This document shows positions 9,402-18,618 of a DNA stretch of 53,240 nt, piece after piece. The position numbers were made by a program, and so were the translations under genes. The stretch lies in contig JAEZFW010000016.1 in assembly GCA_023417315.1 (NCBI GenBank), positions 1-53,240 on the forward strand, read 5' to 3'. Source of the stretch: Pseudomonadota bacterium. GTDB lineage: Bacteria > Pseudomonadota > Gammaproteobacteria > Steroidobacterales > Steroidobacteraceae. The notes below the pieces were generated by a model. That model did no database searches and was not told the origin of the DNA. It was given only the letters and a program-made list of their open reading frames with translations. Numbering within the stretch: position 1 is the first letter of the stretch; each line of letters opens with the position of its first letter.

Positions 9402-9560
9402 TCAACTGGCTGCCTTACAGCCGCAGGCCTTCCCGCTCTGACATCCACAATTGCACGTCGTTCCGCTCGAGTGTTCTTGCGCTGGCGTCTGACATCCGCA
9501 CGTGCAGCCTGCGCCGATGCACTGAGCACATTCACACTGCTGGTTCTGAATCTGGTTCAT
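9402..9560 (-). CDS. Metallothionein-like cysteine-rich small protein
   Basis: The 52-residue protein MNQIQNQQCECAQC... has 11 cysteines arranged as CxC, CxxC and CxCxC clusters (C9, C11, C14, C19, C21, C23, C36, C38, C40, C46, C48). Two Cys-rich lobes are separated by a short Pro/His/Ser linker. It has no aromatic residues and no signal peptide, which is the profile of a cytosolic metallothionein binding Zn, Cu or Cd through thiolates. ATG 9560 was chosen over a longer frame because AGGAG lies 9 bp upstream and the upstream residues are not Cys-rich. It is divergent from the AraC gene starting about 9632. Metal preference cannot be read from sequence. Confidence 0.75.
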   Translation of the reverse strand: MNQIQNQQCECAQCIGAGCTCGCQTPAQEHSSGTTCNCGCQSGKACGCKAAS

Positions 9561-9631
9561 CGCGTGACTCCTGGTCTGATCTAAAGTTGTGAAACCGGGC
9601 TGGTTTCTGCGGCGCATTGTGGTCAGAAACG

Positions 9632-10486
9632 ATGATGGCAACTTGTACGAAACGGCTATTCTTCCGATCCCTGCAAGCTATGAGCCCGACCCACGCACCT
9701 GACTCTTTCTCTGCCGATCGCCGAATCGGTGCGATCGGACGCGTGCTGTTGTGGACAGGCGGCAGCGTTTGGATCGGTCGACACGTCGGTCGCGCGGAGA
9801 CCCATGCCCACTACGCCATCCAAGTCACCTTGGCACTCGACGGCGAGTTTCTGATTCGAGAAGCAGATGGCGATGACTGGCAGAGGACCCGCGGCGCGAT
9901 CGTGCAATCGGAAGTGCGGCACGAGTTTGATGGCTGCCGCTCTACGCTGTGCGTGATCTTCGTCGAGCCTGAAGGTGTGTATGGGCGCGCGCTCCGAGCG
10001 CGATATCACGGGCCGCTTGCAACAGACTTACCGCTGAACCAGGCACGAGAAGCCAACGGTCGGCTCGCTGCGGCGTACGCTCAAGGCAGTAGCAACGCAC
10101 GACTACTGCAGAGTGCTCACTCGGTTCTGGATAACCTCACGGCTGTCCACGCACCACTCTCCTCGCCTGATTCGAGAGTGACAGCGGCAATGCAGTGGAT
10201 TCGCGAGCACTTGAGCGATGCCATCTCGCTCGAAGATGCGGCCGCCAGCGTTCACCTATCCCCTAGCCGATTCCGACACTTATTCGTCGCGCAGACTGGC
10301 ATCTCTTTTCGCGCTTACCTGCGCTGGGCTCGCGTGGAAGCGGCTGTAGGCGCCGCGTTTGCGGGGAAGACTTGGACCGAAGCTGCGCAAGATGCAGGAT
10401 TCACAGACTCCGCCCACCTCAGTCGCACGTGCCGGCAGATGTTCGGGATGAATCCGAGCATGCTCGTGCCTGAAACCGCTTACTGA
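9632..10486 (+). CDS. AraC-family transcriptional regulator
   Basis: A protein of about 284 residues with an N-terminal cupin-like sensor (THAHYAIQVTLALDGEF) and two C-terminal helix-turn-helix motifs: ISLEDAAASVHLSPSRFRHL, and TWTEAAQDAGFTDSAHLSRT followed by FGMNPS. The start is uncertain among TTG 9617, ATG 9632/9635 and ATG 9680; 9632 is taken as the first ATG. It is divergent from the metallothionein-like gene and could control it, which is inference from position only. It ends 48 bp before the stop of the convergent second AraC gene. Confidence 0.85.
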   Translation: MMATCTKRLFFRSLQAMSPTHAPDSFSADRRIGAIGRVLLWTGGSVWIGRHVGRAETHAHYAIQVTLALDGEFLIREADGDDWQRTRGAIVQSEVRHEFDGCRSTLCVIFVEPEGVYGRALRARYHGPLATDLPLNQAREANGRLAAAYAQGSSNARLLQSAHSVLDNLTAVHAPLSSPDSRVTAAMQWIREHLSDAISLEDAAASVHLSPSRFRHLFVAQTGISFRAYLRWARVEAAVGAAFAGKTWTEAAQDAGFTDSAHLSRTCRQMFGMNPSMLVPETAY

Positions 10487-10533
10487 TGAGATCGGACGAC
10501 TCTACTCGAGCTCGATCTCGCGAGCAGATTGCG

Positions 10534-11499
10534 TCACGGTCGAGCACCGTCACTCGAGCGGCGATACTGCACCGGCGGCACGCCGAATTCTCGCTTGAAC
10601 GCGCGATTGAATGCGGCTTGCGATTGATAGCCGACTTCAGCCGCAATCGTGCCGACGGGCTTGCGGGTCGTCTGCAGTTCTCTCGCCGCCAACTGCAATC
10701 TCCACCTGCTGAGATAAGCAAGTGGCGGCTCGCGCAAGAAGACCTCGAAGCGCTTGCCAAGCACCGACTTCGATGTGCCGACGCGGTGCGCAAGCTCATC
10801 CTGTGTCCATGCTTCAGCGGGTCTCGCGTGCATCAACGCGAGCGCGCCACCCACGATTGGATCGCGTGCTGCGGCGAGCCATCCCGTTTGCTCAGGGGGC
10901 AGCGAGTCCATGTATCGTCGCAACGTTTGAATGAAGAGTGCTTCCGCCATCTTCGAAAGCAGGACACCTTGACCCGGACGCCCTTCATCCGCTTCGCGCA
11001 CCAAGTAACGTATGGAGCTCTCGAGCCATTGGCCGGTCGAGTCACTGCGCATGTTCACTTTGATCACTTGCGGCAACCCGGCGAGGAAGAGTCGATCTGC
11101 AGATCGCTCGCAACCGAAGTACCCGCACACGAAAGAGGTCTTCTCACCGCCACCGCCGAGCCGCATCGTTCGCAGCTCTCCGCTCAAGAATCTCCCGAGC
11201 GATGCGGCGCTGTCGATCAGCATGTTCGGCGAGCCATTCGACACCTCATGCGCATCCCCGTGCGGAATGATCAAGACGTCGCCCGCTTCGAGCGTCAGTT
11301 CAAGCGTGTCGAACTTGAGGAGCGCGGTCCCCTCTGACACCAGGTGATAGGGCACGAGCCGTTCCGTGCCCGGCGCCAACTTGTGCGCAACGCGGTCCAG
11401 CGCCGGCACTGCGAAGCCCCATGGAGACGAGCACTCGGCGTAGTAGAAAATTGCGCCTGTCATGTGCACTGCATTGAGTGCTTCCGAAAGCGCGTCCAT
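10534..11499 (-). CDS. AraC-family regulator with cupin_6 sensor domain
   Basis: The 321-residue protein starts MDALSEALNAVHMTGAIFY, typical of the AraC/cupin_6 family. The sensor half (VPYHLVSEGTALL, GDVLIIPHGDAH) is followed by two HTH motifs (WTQDELAHRVGTSKSVLGKR; VGTIAAEVGYQSQAAFNRAF) and the AraC signature FKREFGVPPVQYRR. ATG 11499 is preferred to the longer frame because the family starts there. It is divergent from a methyltransferase gene 98 bp away, its most likely target by analogy with similar regulator-target pairs. Confidence 0.88.
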   Translation of the reverse strand: MDALSEALNAVHMTGAIFYYAECSSPWGFAVPALDRVAHKLAPGTERLVPYHLVSEGTALLKFDTLELTLEAGDVLIIPHGDAHEVSNGSPNMLIDSAASLGRFLSGELRTMRLGGGGEKTSFVCGYFGCERSADRLFLAGLPQVIKVNMRSDSTGQWLESSIRYLVREADEGRPGQGVLLSKMAEALFIQTLRRYMDSLPPEQTGWLAAARDPIVGGALALMHARPAEAWTQDELAHRVGTSKSVLGKRFEVFLREPPLAYLSRWRLQLAARELQTTRKPVGTIAAEVGYQSQAAFNRAFKREFGVPPVQYRRSSDGARP

Positions 11500-11597
11500 C
11501 GTTATCCGCCCAGCAAAAAATCGAAGATCTCGGCAAAGACTAAGCTTACCGCGGGAGCATAGAGTCACCTCACCCAAGCCGCAAATGGGAGAGGACG

Positions 11598-12470
11598 ATG
11601 GACCCTATCCGCAACACGCGCGCGGTCGATACCGCATCTGATGCACCGCATAGCACTCGCGACGCCTGGAATCGCATCGCGAAGGGCTACGATCGAACCA
11701 ACACGGTCACGCAAATGTGGCTCGGAGAGAACGCGCTTCGTCGTGCGCAGCTCGAGCCGGGCATGCGTTTTCTCGACGTCGCCTCCGGCAGCGGCGCGCT
11801 TAGTATTCCCGCGGCTCGCATGGGCGCACGAGTCGTCGCCATAGATCAATCGCCGGCAATGCTCGAGCTGCTTAGAACTCGAGCGGCTGCAGAGCATCTG
11901 GCAATCGATACCCGTGTGATGAATGGCGAGGCGCTGGAGATCGAGGACGCACAGTTCGACATCGCCGGCTCGCAGTTCGGCGTGATGCTCTTCCCAGACA
12001 TGCCGAAGGGAATTCGAGAAATGAAACGCGTCGTCGTACCTGGAGGACGCGTGCTCATCGTGGCGTATGGAGATCCTCACCAAATCGATTTTCTCGACTT
12101 CTTCGTTCGCGCAGTCGCGAGCGTGCGGCCGGGCTTCGAAGGGCCGCCGATGGACCCACCGCCGCTACCGTTTCAACTACAGGATCCGCGCAAATTGCAA
12201 GCAGAGCTCGAAGCTGCGGGTCTTCAATCCGTGAGTGTCGAGACGATCATCGAGCGCACTGAGTTCGCGACGGGAAGAGACTTGTGGGAGTGGATACGTT
12301 GGAGCAATCCGATCGTAGGAGAAGTGTTGAACGGGTTGAATATCTCCGATCAGGAACTGCTGCAGATCGAGCGCACGCTCGATCAATTGGTGCGAGCGCG
12401 CGCCACATCTAAAGGCAGAGCGATACTCAGCAATCCAGTGAACATCGGTGTGAGCACGGCACCCGGCTGA
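11598..12470 (+). CDS. Class I SAM-dependent methyltransferase
   Basis: The 290-residue protein has the UbiE/Methyltransf_11 Rossmann layout: AWNRIAKGYDRTN, motif I LDVASGSGALS (SAM-binding glycines), motif II VVAIDQSPAML, and motif post-II ALEIEDAQFDIAGSQFGVM, with VVVPGGRVLIVAYG after it. The ribosome-binding site GGGAGAGG sits just before the ATG. The substrate is unknown; the C-terminal part (FQLQDPRKLQAELEAAGL) resembles small-molecule methyltransferases. It is divergent from the AraC/cupin_6 regulator. Confidence 0.88.
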   Translation: MDPIRNTRAVDTASDAPHSTRDAWNRIAKGYDRTNTVTQMWLGENALRRAQLEPGMRFLDVASGSGALSIPAARMGARVVAIDQSPAMLELLRTRAAAEHLAIDTRVMNGEALEIEDAQFDIAGSQFGVMLFPDMPKGIREMKRVVVPGGRVLIVAYGDPHQIDFLDFFVRAVASVRPGFEGPPMDPPPLPFQLQDPRKLQAELEAAGLQSVSVETIIERTEFATGRDLWEWIRWSNPIVGEVLNGLNISDQELLQIERTLDQLVRARATSKGRAILSNPVNIGVSTAPG

Positions 12471-12532
12471 GCGTCAGAGTCGGGTATCCGTGTCTCACAG
12501 ATCTCGCTTCGATGCTGCTCGCTACGCGTCAG

Positions 12533-12721
12533 TTACCAAACGACGACGAGCAAGAGCATGAATGCGGCCAATCCGCCTGTAATCATCCAGAGAGGATTTA
12601 CAGAGGGGACGTTGCCTTCCAAGAGGTCGATGAGCGAAGGGTGGGACTTTGCGGCAGCGCTCTTCAGTTTCAACGGATCAGCGATAGGCTCGGTGTATCG
12701 ATCGTTGCTCGATGTGCGCAT
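12533..12721 (-). CDS. Small single-pass membrane protein, unknown function
   Basis: The 62-residue protein has a charged N-terminal half and one C-terminal hydrophobic segment (WMITGGLAAFMLLLVVVW) that ends the chain. A good ribosome-binding site (GGGAGAA, 6 bp from the ATG) supports expression. No family is recognised. It lies between the methyltransferase and a LysR gene, facing opposite to the former. Confidence 0.55.
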   Translation of the reverse strand: MRTSSNDRYTEPIADPLKLKSAAAKSHPSLIDLLEGNVPSVNPLWMITGGLAAFMLLLVVVW

Positions 12722-12854
12722 GACTGTTCTCCCGATTCATGGACGGTAGGAGAACGTTAGGACTGCGAACCCGCTTCGACAAGCGAAGAATATTGGTGGA
12801 TGACATCGAGAACATCGATAGTAGAACCTTCATATTCGAAGCGGACGAGCGAGA

Positions 12855-13703
12855 TCAAACGCACGCGGCAGCGATGCTTCGGATGCTGTCGAGTGCGAGA
12901 GTGAGCGGCTCGTTGTCGTGCTTCGAAGGAAAGCAGAGGTAAGCAGGTAATCGAAACTCGGGCGCTGCGGCGACACGGTGAATGCGACCCGCGACCTCGT
13001 ACTTCCGCAGCATGCGCGCTGGAAAGTATCCGCTGCCGCCGTCCGCAAGGATCCGTTGCAGCCCGAGCCAACCGACGCTCACGCTGAGCGCCGCACCTGA
13101 GAAGTTAGGATACGCGAGCGTATGCTGCGTGAAGAATTCCGGCCCCCAGTCGACATACACATAGTCTCGCTCGAGCTCGTTGCGTGGATCAGGGCGCGTA
13201 GATACCAAGACGAGCTGCTCCTCGAACAACATTTCGACCGTGAGACCGGGGCGCGCCTGCGGCGTGTACATCACACCGATATCGGCGCGTCCCTCGATGA
13301 GCGCCTGCATCAGATCCTCTTCGAATCCGATGAGGGCTCGCACTGCGATATCGGGCGCGAGCTTTGCGAACACGGGCAACCACTCCAGCAGCAAATCTTC
13401 CCACAGCCCTACCCGACCGCCGACAGTCAAAGTCCCTTTGAAACCTTCAACGATGCCGATCTCCTGTCGAGCTTGCTCGACCGTTCGAGCAAGAACGGTT
13501 GCGTGTCGCTGAAACTGTCGCCCCGCGGCGGTCAACGTCGTGCCCGCTTTGTTCCGCACGAACAACGCGGCGCCCAGCTCTTCTTCCAGTCGCTGGATAC
13601 GCGCGCTGACCGTCGATTGAGTGACATACAACTTCTGCGCGGCCTCGGCGAAGCTGCCAGCCGCGATCACGGTCAGGAAGGTACGGGCGAGCTCGGTATC
13701 CAT
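12855..13703 (-). CDS. LysR-family transcriptional regulator
   Basis: The 282-residue protein starts MDTELARTFLTVIAAGSFAE with the LysR winged-helix (AAQKLYVTQSTVSARIQRLE, GAALFVRNKAGTTLTAAG). A periplasmic-binding-like effector domain follows (LTVGGRVGLWEDLLLEW; GRADIGVMYT). ATG 13703 was chosen over an upstream GTG because LysR proteins normally begin a few residues before this helix. The SDR gene 13914-14786 lies upstream on the same strand and may be a target, though the usual divergent layout is missing. Confidence 0.9.
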   Translation of the reverse strand: MDTELARTFLTVIAAGSFAEAAQKLYVTQSTVSARIQRLEEELGAALFVRNKAGTTLTAAGRQFQRHATVLARTVEQARQEIGIVEGFKGTLTVGGRVGLWEDLLLEWLPVFAKLAPDIAVRALIGFEEDLMQALIEGRADIGVMYTPQARPGLTVEMLFEEQLVLVSTRPDPRNELERDYVYVDWGPEFFTQHTLAYPNFSGAALSVSVGWLGLQRILADGGSGYFPARMLRKYEVAGRIHRVAAAPEFRLPAYLCFPSKHDNEPLTLALDSIRSIAAACV

Positions 13704-13913
13704 CTTGGCGAGAACATCCTCGTGTGTAACGGTGAGAGTGCGCGCAGCCGATTGTAGATGACGAAGACGCACGAGCCGCTAAGGGTGCACCGTTACACCG
13801 GCATTCCTTCGATGGCAGCGATGGCTTCCGCCACTCCGTGTTGATCTCCTCCGACCGGCAGAATGACTTGGGGCACGCCAGCGCTTGGTGCGGTGCCCGC
13901 CGAGCCGATTTCG

Positions 13914-14786
13914 CTATCGCGACGGCAGCGCCACGCCGGTGAGCTCTGCTAACTTCGCGATGAGTCGATCTTGAAAACCGGCATCGAGCGCTTCCGCAGC
14001 GGGTCTTTGTTGCTCGCGGTGATGCCAATATCGGCCACTGACTTTCGCGCGCGGCTCATCGCTCACGGCGAGCCAGGTCTGCGTGAGATGACCTTGTTCG
14101 AGATCGTCGGGCGCGCTCGGGCCACCCATCTTTGTCGGTACCCAGCCTGGATCGATCGCATTGCTCAGCACCTGCGGCCAGCGACGCGCCACTGCGAAGG
14201 CAAGCGCCGTCACATAAAGCTTGCTCTCTGAGTACGCGCTATAGGTATCCCAGCGGCGCTCCACCCAGTCGATATCGTGCAGCGAATCGTCACCGCCGTG
14301 ATGCATGCTGCTGCCGACATAGATCAGTCGGTCGGGCCGCTCGATGAGCGCAGTCAACATGTATGGTGCAAGCGTGTTGACCGCCAAGACTTTTGCGTGG
14401 CCCTCAGGCGTCGTGCCTCGGTTGGGTTCGCGGAAGATGCCGGCATTGTGGATTACCGCATCCATGCGTCCAATCTTGTTGACCTGATCTGCAAGTGCGC
14501 GAGTTTGCGCCGCACTCGCGAGATCGCCGATCACGACGCCTGCCGATCGCGGCGCCAGATCCGCGAAGGCCGCCGCCGCGCGTGCTTTCGAGCGCGCGTG
14601 CAGTACGACCTGATGACCCTCGCGCATCAGCGCAACAGCCGCACCCCGGCCGATACCATCGGTCGAGCCAGTGATGAAAATGCGGCGCGCAGGTACGTTC
14701 CCGAAGGTGAGGAAGGGCCAGGCGCCTGCTGCCAGCGCTACGCCGCGGAGTAACTCGCGCCGTGATCGCGATGTGAAGTCGGCCAT
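13914..14786 (-). CDS. Tat-signal short-chain dehydrogenase/reductase
   Basis: The 290-residue protein begins with a twin-arginine-type leader (SRRELLRGVALAAGAWPFL), so export of a folded, cofactor-loaded enzyme is inferred. The Rossmann domain has the cofactor loop TGSTDGIGRG, the NAG motif (VIHNAGIF), the catalytic serine region VGSSMHH and the active-site YSESK. The arginine in HARSKAR after strand 2 hints at NADP(H) preference. The fold resembles retinol dehydrogenase/WWOX-like SDRs. The substrate is unknown. The LysR gene follows on the same strand. Confidence 0.85.
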   Translation of the reverse strand: MADFTSRSRRELLRGVALAAGAWPFLTFGNVPARRIFITGSTDGIGRGAAVALMREGHQVVLHARSKARAAAAFADLAPRSAGVVIGDLASAAQTRALADQVNKIGRMDAVIHNAGIFREPNRGTTPEGHAKVLAVNTLAPYMLTALIERPDRLIYVGSSMHHGGDDSLHDIDWVERRWDTYSAYSESKLYVTALAFAVARRWPQVLSNAIDPGWVPTKMGGPSAPDDLEQGHLTQTWLAVSDEPRAKVSGRYWHHREQQRPAAEALDAGFQDRLIAKLAELTGVALPSR

Positions 14787-14933
14787 GCGACTGCTCGGTG
14801 TTGCCTCGAGGTGCTCGATTCTCGAACCAAGATCTCTCGCAGGACAATCCGCTTCGCCGCGCGGGCAGAACCTATCGTCGCATGCTCGCCGGCTTCGTGA
14901 TCCATGCTGTTTGCAAGTGGGAGGCTCCGCGCC

Positions 14934-17372
14934 TCAAACGATGGCACCCCTCGGGGCAGCCACAGTCGCTGAGGAAACAGGTGTTCTCATGATTGCACTC
15001 AGCTCATGCAGATCGAGCGGCTTCACGAGGTGATGGTCGAATCCGTACTCTTGAGTGCGCTGACGATCACTTTCTTGTCCCCACCCCGTGAGCGCGATGA
15101 GCTTGATCGTCGAGCCCTGGGGCAGCTCGCGGATTCGGCGCGCGGCCTCGAGCCCGTTCATCTTTGGCATTCCGAGATCCAAAATGACCACATCGGGGTG
15201 AACAAGCGACACCTTCTCGATGGCTTCCGCCCCGTCGAACGCGGTCACGACCGTGTGCCCTTCGAGACTCAACAGTACCGCAAGAGACTGCGCCGAATCG
15301 ATGTTGTCGTCTGCGAGCAGGATCGTGCGCGCCTGCGAAGCGACTAGTGGAGTGTCGTGAGCCGGCATCTCGCTCGATTCCTGCTCTGCGAGCGTTGCGA
15401 GCGGCAGCTCCACCGTGAACGTGCTGCCGTAGCCTGGCCCCTGACTGAACGCTCGCACTGTGCCGCCATGCATCGTCACGAGGCTCTTCACGAGCGCAAG
15501 ACCGATGCCGAGCCCGCCCTCCGATCGGCCTTGGTGAATACGAACCTGTGAGAACAGATCGAACACGTGTTCGACATCATCGCGTGGGATCCCGATGCCT
15601 GTGTCCGTGACGCTGATGGCCGCAACTCCCTGCTCGACGCTGAGTCGCAATGTAATCCGCCCGCCGTCATCCGTGTACTTCGCCGAGTTGGACAGCAAGT
15701 TGGCAATCACCTGTGTCATGCGCTCAGGATCTACGTTCACCAGGATGTCCTGCTCGGGCATCTCGATATCGAGCTCGTGGCGATGGAAGTCGATGAAGAC
15801 TCGCGTCGCTTCGATGCTCGCCTGAACGAGCTCGGTGAGCGAAACACACTTGCGACGCAGCTCGATCTTTCCCGCCGTGATCCGCCCTAGATCCAAGAGA
15901 TCATCGACGAGGTGCACCAGATGATTGACTTGCCTCTCCATCATCTCGACGGTGCGGCTCACAAGCGGATCATGCCGACAACTGGAGCGAACGATCTGGA
16001 GCCCGTTGCGGATGGGCGCAAGCGGATTGCGAAGCTCATGACCGAGCGTCGCGAGAAACTCGTCTTTGCGGCGATCCGCTTCACGCAGCGAATCCTCGAG
16101 ATGGCGTCTCTCCGTCACATCGACGATGTACTCCACGGCGCTGCCATCCGGCAGCCGTCGCGCCGCGAACAGACCCCACCATCGCGATCCGTCCTTGCGG
16201 ATGTATTGTTTCTCGTACGGCGTCGTGTAACCCCTCGTCGAGAGCTCGCGGATTGCATTGAGCGACACGTCGTGGAACTCAGGTGGCGTGAGAGCTCTCC
16301 ACGTGATCGTGCAGGCTCGAATCTCCTCCGCTGAGTGGCCGCTCATCCGTCGAAACGCGTCATTGCTGTCGAAGATCGGGCCGTCGGCGAGAAAGAAGAT
16401 GACGCCGACGGTCTCGATGCGCAGCGAGCTGCTGAGCTGATCCTCGCTCATTCGCAAGCGCATCTCTGCGCGGCCGCGCTCCACGGCCTCCCATGTGCGC
16501 TCCGCCACATCCTCGATGAGCGCGACCTCCTCAGTGGTCCAATCGCGGGAATGGACTTCCAGCGCCGCAATCATGGCCCGAAGTCGTCCGTGCCTCACCA
16601 GAGGCACGCCAACACATGCGCCGATCTGGAAGCCGCCGTAAGCGTCTCTAACTTCAGGCTCGATGAGCGGATCACGTCGGACATCGTGGATGGCGACGGT
16701 CTTGCCTGCGCGAAAGCGTCGAGCGACCTCCAAGCCGAATGCTTCGATGCGCCAGCGTCCCGCTAACGACGGCATCGACTCGTGGTATTCCTGGTCGATC
16801 GTGAGGTGATCTTCATCCTCCTCGTACTCGGCGTAGTAGACCCGTGCGATTCCCAATTGGTGGGCCAGCATGCGGCATGCGGTCAGTTGAATCTGGCGTG
16901 GGTCTGATTGCTTGCGCAACTCATCGCCCAACTGGAGCAGAAACGCGTGTCGGCGCATCGCCGCCTCGGCGATGTTCCTTGCAGCGTGCAGATCTGCCGT
17001 ATCCAAGATCGTTGCGACCACACCGACGATCGACCCGTCATCGCCACGCACCGGACCTGCGCTCATGTGGATGTTGAGCTGCTGCCCGTTGCGATGACAC
17101 CGTACGGTGTCGACTCGAACCACTTCTCCACATTGGATACGTTCGAGCAGCTTCTGCTGCTCTAGTCGACGTTCTTCGGGTACCAGCATCGAAATCGACT
17201 GACCTTTGATCTCGCTTGCACGGTATCCGAACATGCGTTCCGCCGCGGCATTCCAGGTGTGGATGCAACCGTCAGGCGTGAGTGCGACGAGCGCTGCGGC
17301 TGAGTCCTCGATGAGGGCGGAGAAATAGGCTTCGGCGCTGATGTTGGCTTGCTGAATCTCGCGCGAGGTCAT
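14934..17372 (-). CDS. Hybrid sensor histidine kinase, PAS-GAF-PAS-HisKA-HATPase-REC
   Basis: An 812-residue soluble protein. PAS 1 (about 18-130, WNAAAERMFGYRASEIKGQS) is followed by a GAF domain (about 140-310, IGACVGVPLVRHGRL), PAS 2 (about 318-430, ending IVDVTERRHLE), HisKA GHELRNPLAPIRNG with H445, an HATPase domain (NLLSNSAKYTDDGG; GGLGIGLALV), and a C-terminal receiver VVILDLGMPKMNG with phospho-acceptor D732 and TGWGQE plus KPLD. The kinase core and receiver closely resemble the second half of the hybrid kinase at 2817-6653, so the two are paralogous modules. No response regulator with a DNA-binding domain is nearby. Confidence 0.93.
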   Translation of the reverse strand: MTSREIQQANISAEAYFSALIEDSAAALVALTPDGCIHTWNAAAERMFGYRASEIKGQSISMLVPEERRLEQQKLLERIQCGEVVRVDTVRCHRNGQQLNIHMSAGPVRGDDGSIVGVVATILDTADLHAARNIAEAAMRRHAFLLQLGDELRKQSDPRQIQLTACRMLAHQLGIARVYYAEYEEDEDHLTIDQEYHESMPSLAGRWRIEAFGLEVARRFRAGKTVAIHDVRRDPLIEPEVRDAYGGFQIGACVGVPLVRHGRLRAMIAALEVHSRDWTTEEVALIEDVAERTWEAVERGRAEMRLRMSEDQLSSSLRIETVGVIFFLADGPIFDSNDAFRRMSGHSAEEIRACTITWRALTPPEFHDVSLNAIRELSTRGYTTPYEKQYIRKDGSRWWGLFAARRLPDGSAVEYIVDVTERRHLEDSLREADRRKDEFLATLGHELRNPLAPIRNGLQIVRSSCRHDPLVSRTVEMMERQVNHLVHLVDDLLDLGRITAGKIELRRKCVSLTELVQASIEATRVFIDFHRHELDIEMPEQDILVNVDPERMTQVIANLLSNSAKYTDDGGRITLRLSVEQGVAAISVTDTGIGIPRDDVEHVFDLFSQVRIHQGRSEGGLGIGLALVKSLVTMHGGTVRAFSQGPGYGSTFTVELPLATLAEQESSEMPAHDTPLVASQARTILLADDNIDSAQSLAVLLSLEGHTVVTAFDGAEAIEKVSLVHPDVVILDLGMPKMNGLEAARRIRELPQGSTIKLIALTGWGQESDRQRTQEYGFDHHLVKPLDLHELSAIMRTPVSSATVAAPRGAIV

Positions 17373-17661
17373 GACAGAGAATCACCCCGCAACCTCCCTT
17401 TGTTCCCGATCGGGCGTTCACGCGGTGCCTTTGACGACCATTGCGGATGAGTGCGTCGGCCGACGCCTTACACTAATGCAAGACGCCTCGTTCGCTAAGA
17501 ATTCGGATGGATCCTCGCCTCCGCGAGGACGACGAAAGCGGAGCGGCGATCCGGGCCGCTCCCGTGCATCCATGCACTTCGCGCCATTTGTACGTCCTGT
17601 GCATCAGAAGGACAGGATGGGGGCGCGTGATAGCGCGCACTATTGCGCCCCCTCCCTAACC

Positions 17662-17686
17662 CTCCCCCGCTTCGCAAGGGAGGGAA
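17662..17686. repeat. Dispersed palindromic repeat, copy 1
   Basis: CTCCCCCGCTTCGC followed by AAGGGAGGGAA; it matches 32591-32615 at 24 of 25 positions. The arms CTCCC/GGGAG can pair around a CGCTTCGCA-like loop. Confidence 0.7.
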
Positions 17687-17778
17687 CATGGACGAGAGCG
17701 CACCGCGCCAGTTTCCCCGGACAGCAGTGCGCCTCCGCAAGGATGACGCCGGGTGGGCTGTCGCCATCAGAAAGACCA

Positions 17779-17855
17779 GACAAGACGAACAGGACTGGTT
17801 AAGAAGCAGAGCAGAGACTCCGATCTCCTTTTCCAACCATCCTGTTCATCCTGTC
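17779..17855. repeat. Inverted-repeat element, copy A
   Basis: The left arm GACAAGACGAACAGGA (17779-17794) is inverted as TCCTGTTCATCCTGTC (17840-17855), with two mismatches. It is followed by CAGAAACTCTTCATCTTGG, a tail closely matching that of copy B at 18504-18554. The two copies flank the GFA-family gene. Confidence 0.65.
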
Positions 17856-17902
17856 AGAAACTCTTCATCTTGGTTCCTAAGCAGAGAGCAGACAGGATGC
17901 AA

Positions 17903-18352
17903 CTACAGGTATCTGGTCTCTTGCGGTGCGCGATCCCACGCATCCTCGCGTCCGTCTTCATAAATGATTGGTACGTTCGCGAGCTCTGCGTCGGATACAT
18001 CGTCTAGGCACGCGATGTTGACGCAATAGAACTCGCCGCCCAGTTGCTCGAGCGTCGCTCTGGCAAACGTCTGGACACCGCAGGTCTTGCAGAAGTAATG
18101 CTCGATCTCGCGAGGTTCGAACTGATACAGCGCCGCATGCTCGCGCTGACTCATCCACTCGAACTCGGGTGCCGGCACGAACCCCTTCCAATAGCGCGTC
18201 TTCGAGCAGTACGAGCAATTGCAGCGAAAACTTGCAGTCCACCAGATCCCGGGTCGTGGCGGCGGCGAACGCTCGGCTGGCGGCGCGAGATCGACCGCCG
18301 CTCGAAAACGTACCGACCCGCAGTGACAGCTTCCTGAATACACCTTCTTCAT
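17903..18352 (-). CDS. GFA-family (glutathione-dependent formaldehyde-activating-like / CENP-V) zinc protein
   Basis: The 149-residue protein starts MKKVYSGSCHCGSVRF and has the GFA zinc ligands CHCGSV, CNCSYC and FCKTCGVQTF. The family has a Mss4-like fold; few members have proven activity. ATG 18352 was chosen for GGAGG 9 bp upstream and the family N-terminus. It is a single gene flanked by two copies of the same inverted-repeat element. Confidence 0.88.
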   Translation of the reverse strand: MKKVYSGSCHCGSVRFRAAVDLAPPAERSPPPRPGIWWTASFRCNCSYCSKTRYWKGFVPAPEFEWMSQREHAALYQFEPREIEHYFCKTCGVQTFARATLEQLGGEFYCVNIACLDDVSDAELANVPIIYEDGREDAWDRAPQETRYL

Positions 18353-18503
18353 CGAACTAACCTCCAAGTGGCCCGCGCGCAGACTCGATGCCGCGACGTG
18401 CCATGCGCGTCGCCATCTCATGTATCAAGGACGCAGGCGGTGAGGTCGTTCCGACAGGATGCCGATTGCGGAGAGCGTCTCGCATCGGAGCAGAAGCGAT
18501 CAG

Positions 18504-18554
18504 ACAGGATGAACAGGATCTCCGTCCCGTTCTTTCGTCCTGTTGATCCTGTCA
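18504..18554. repeat. Inverted-repeat element, copy B
   Basis: GACAGGATGAACAGGA (18504-18519) faces TCCTGTTGATCCTGTC (18539-18554) with a single mismatch, forming a 16-bp stem. A tail CAGACATTCTTGTCTTGG follows as in copy A. Confidence 0.7.
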
Positions 18555-18618
18555 GACATTCTTGTCTTGGATCCGGAGTTGAGCGCTGTCTCCCCGATGA
18601 TTCTGTCTGCTCAGTAGA

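Larger units (their letters stand above)
17373..17902. other. Repeat-rich intergenic region, 530 bp
   Basis: There is no credible gene. It holds a CTCCCCCGCTTCGC-type palindrome (17662-17686) and an inverted-repeat element built on TCCTGTTCATCCTGTC (17779-17855), each with a second copy elsewhere in the window. Confidence 0.6.

Noticed and set aside
10486..11337. 283-residue plus-strand frame over the second AraC gene
   Set aside because: It is antisense to an AraC regulator with both helix-turn-helix motifs and has no ribosome-binding site.
13793..13898. Minus-strand 34-codon reading AGVPQVILPVGGDQ after the SDR gene
   Set aside because: It looks a little like a glycosyltransferase loop, but it has no start and is too short to support as a gene remnant.
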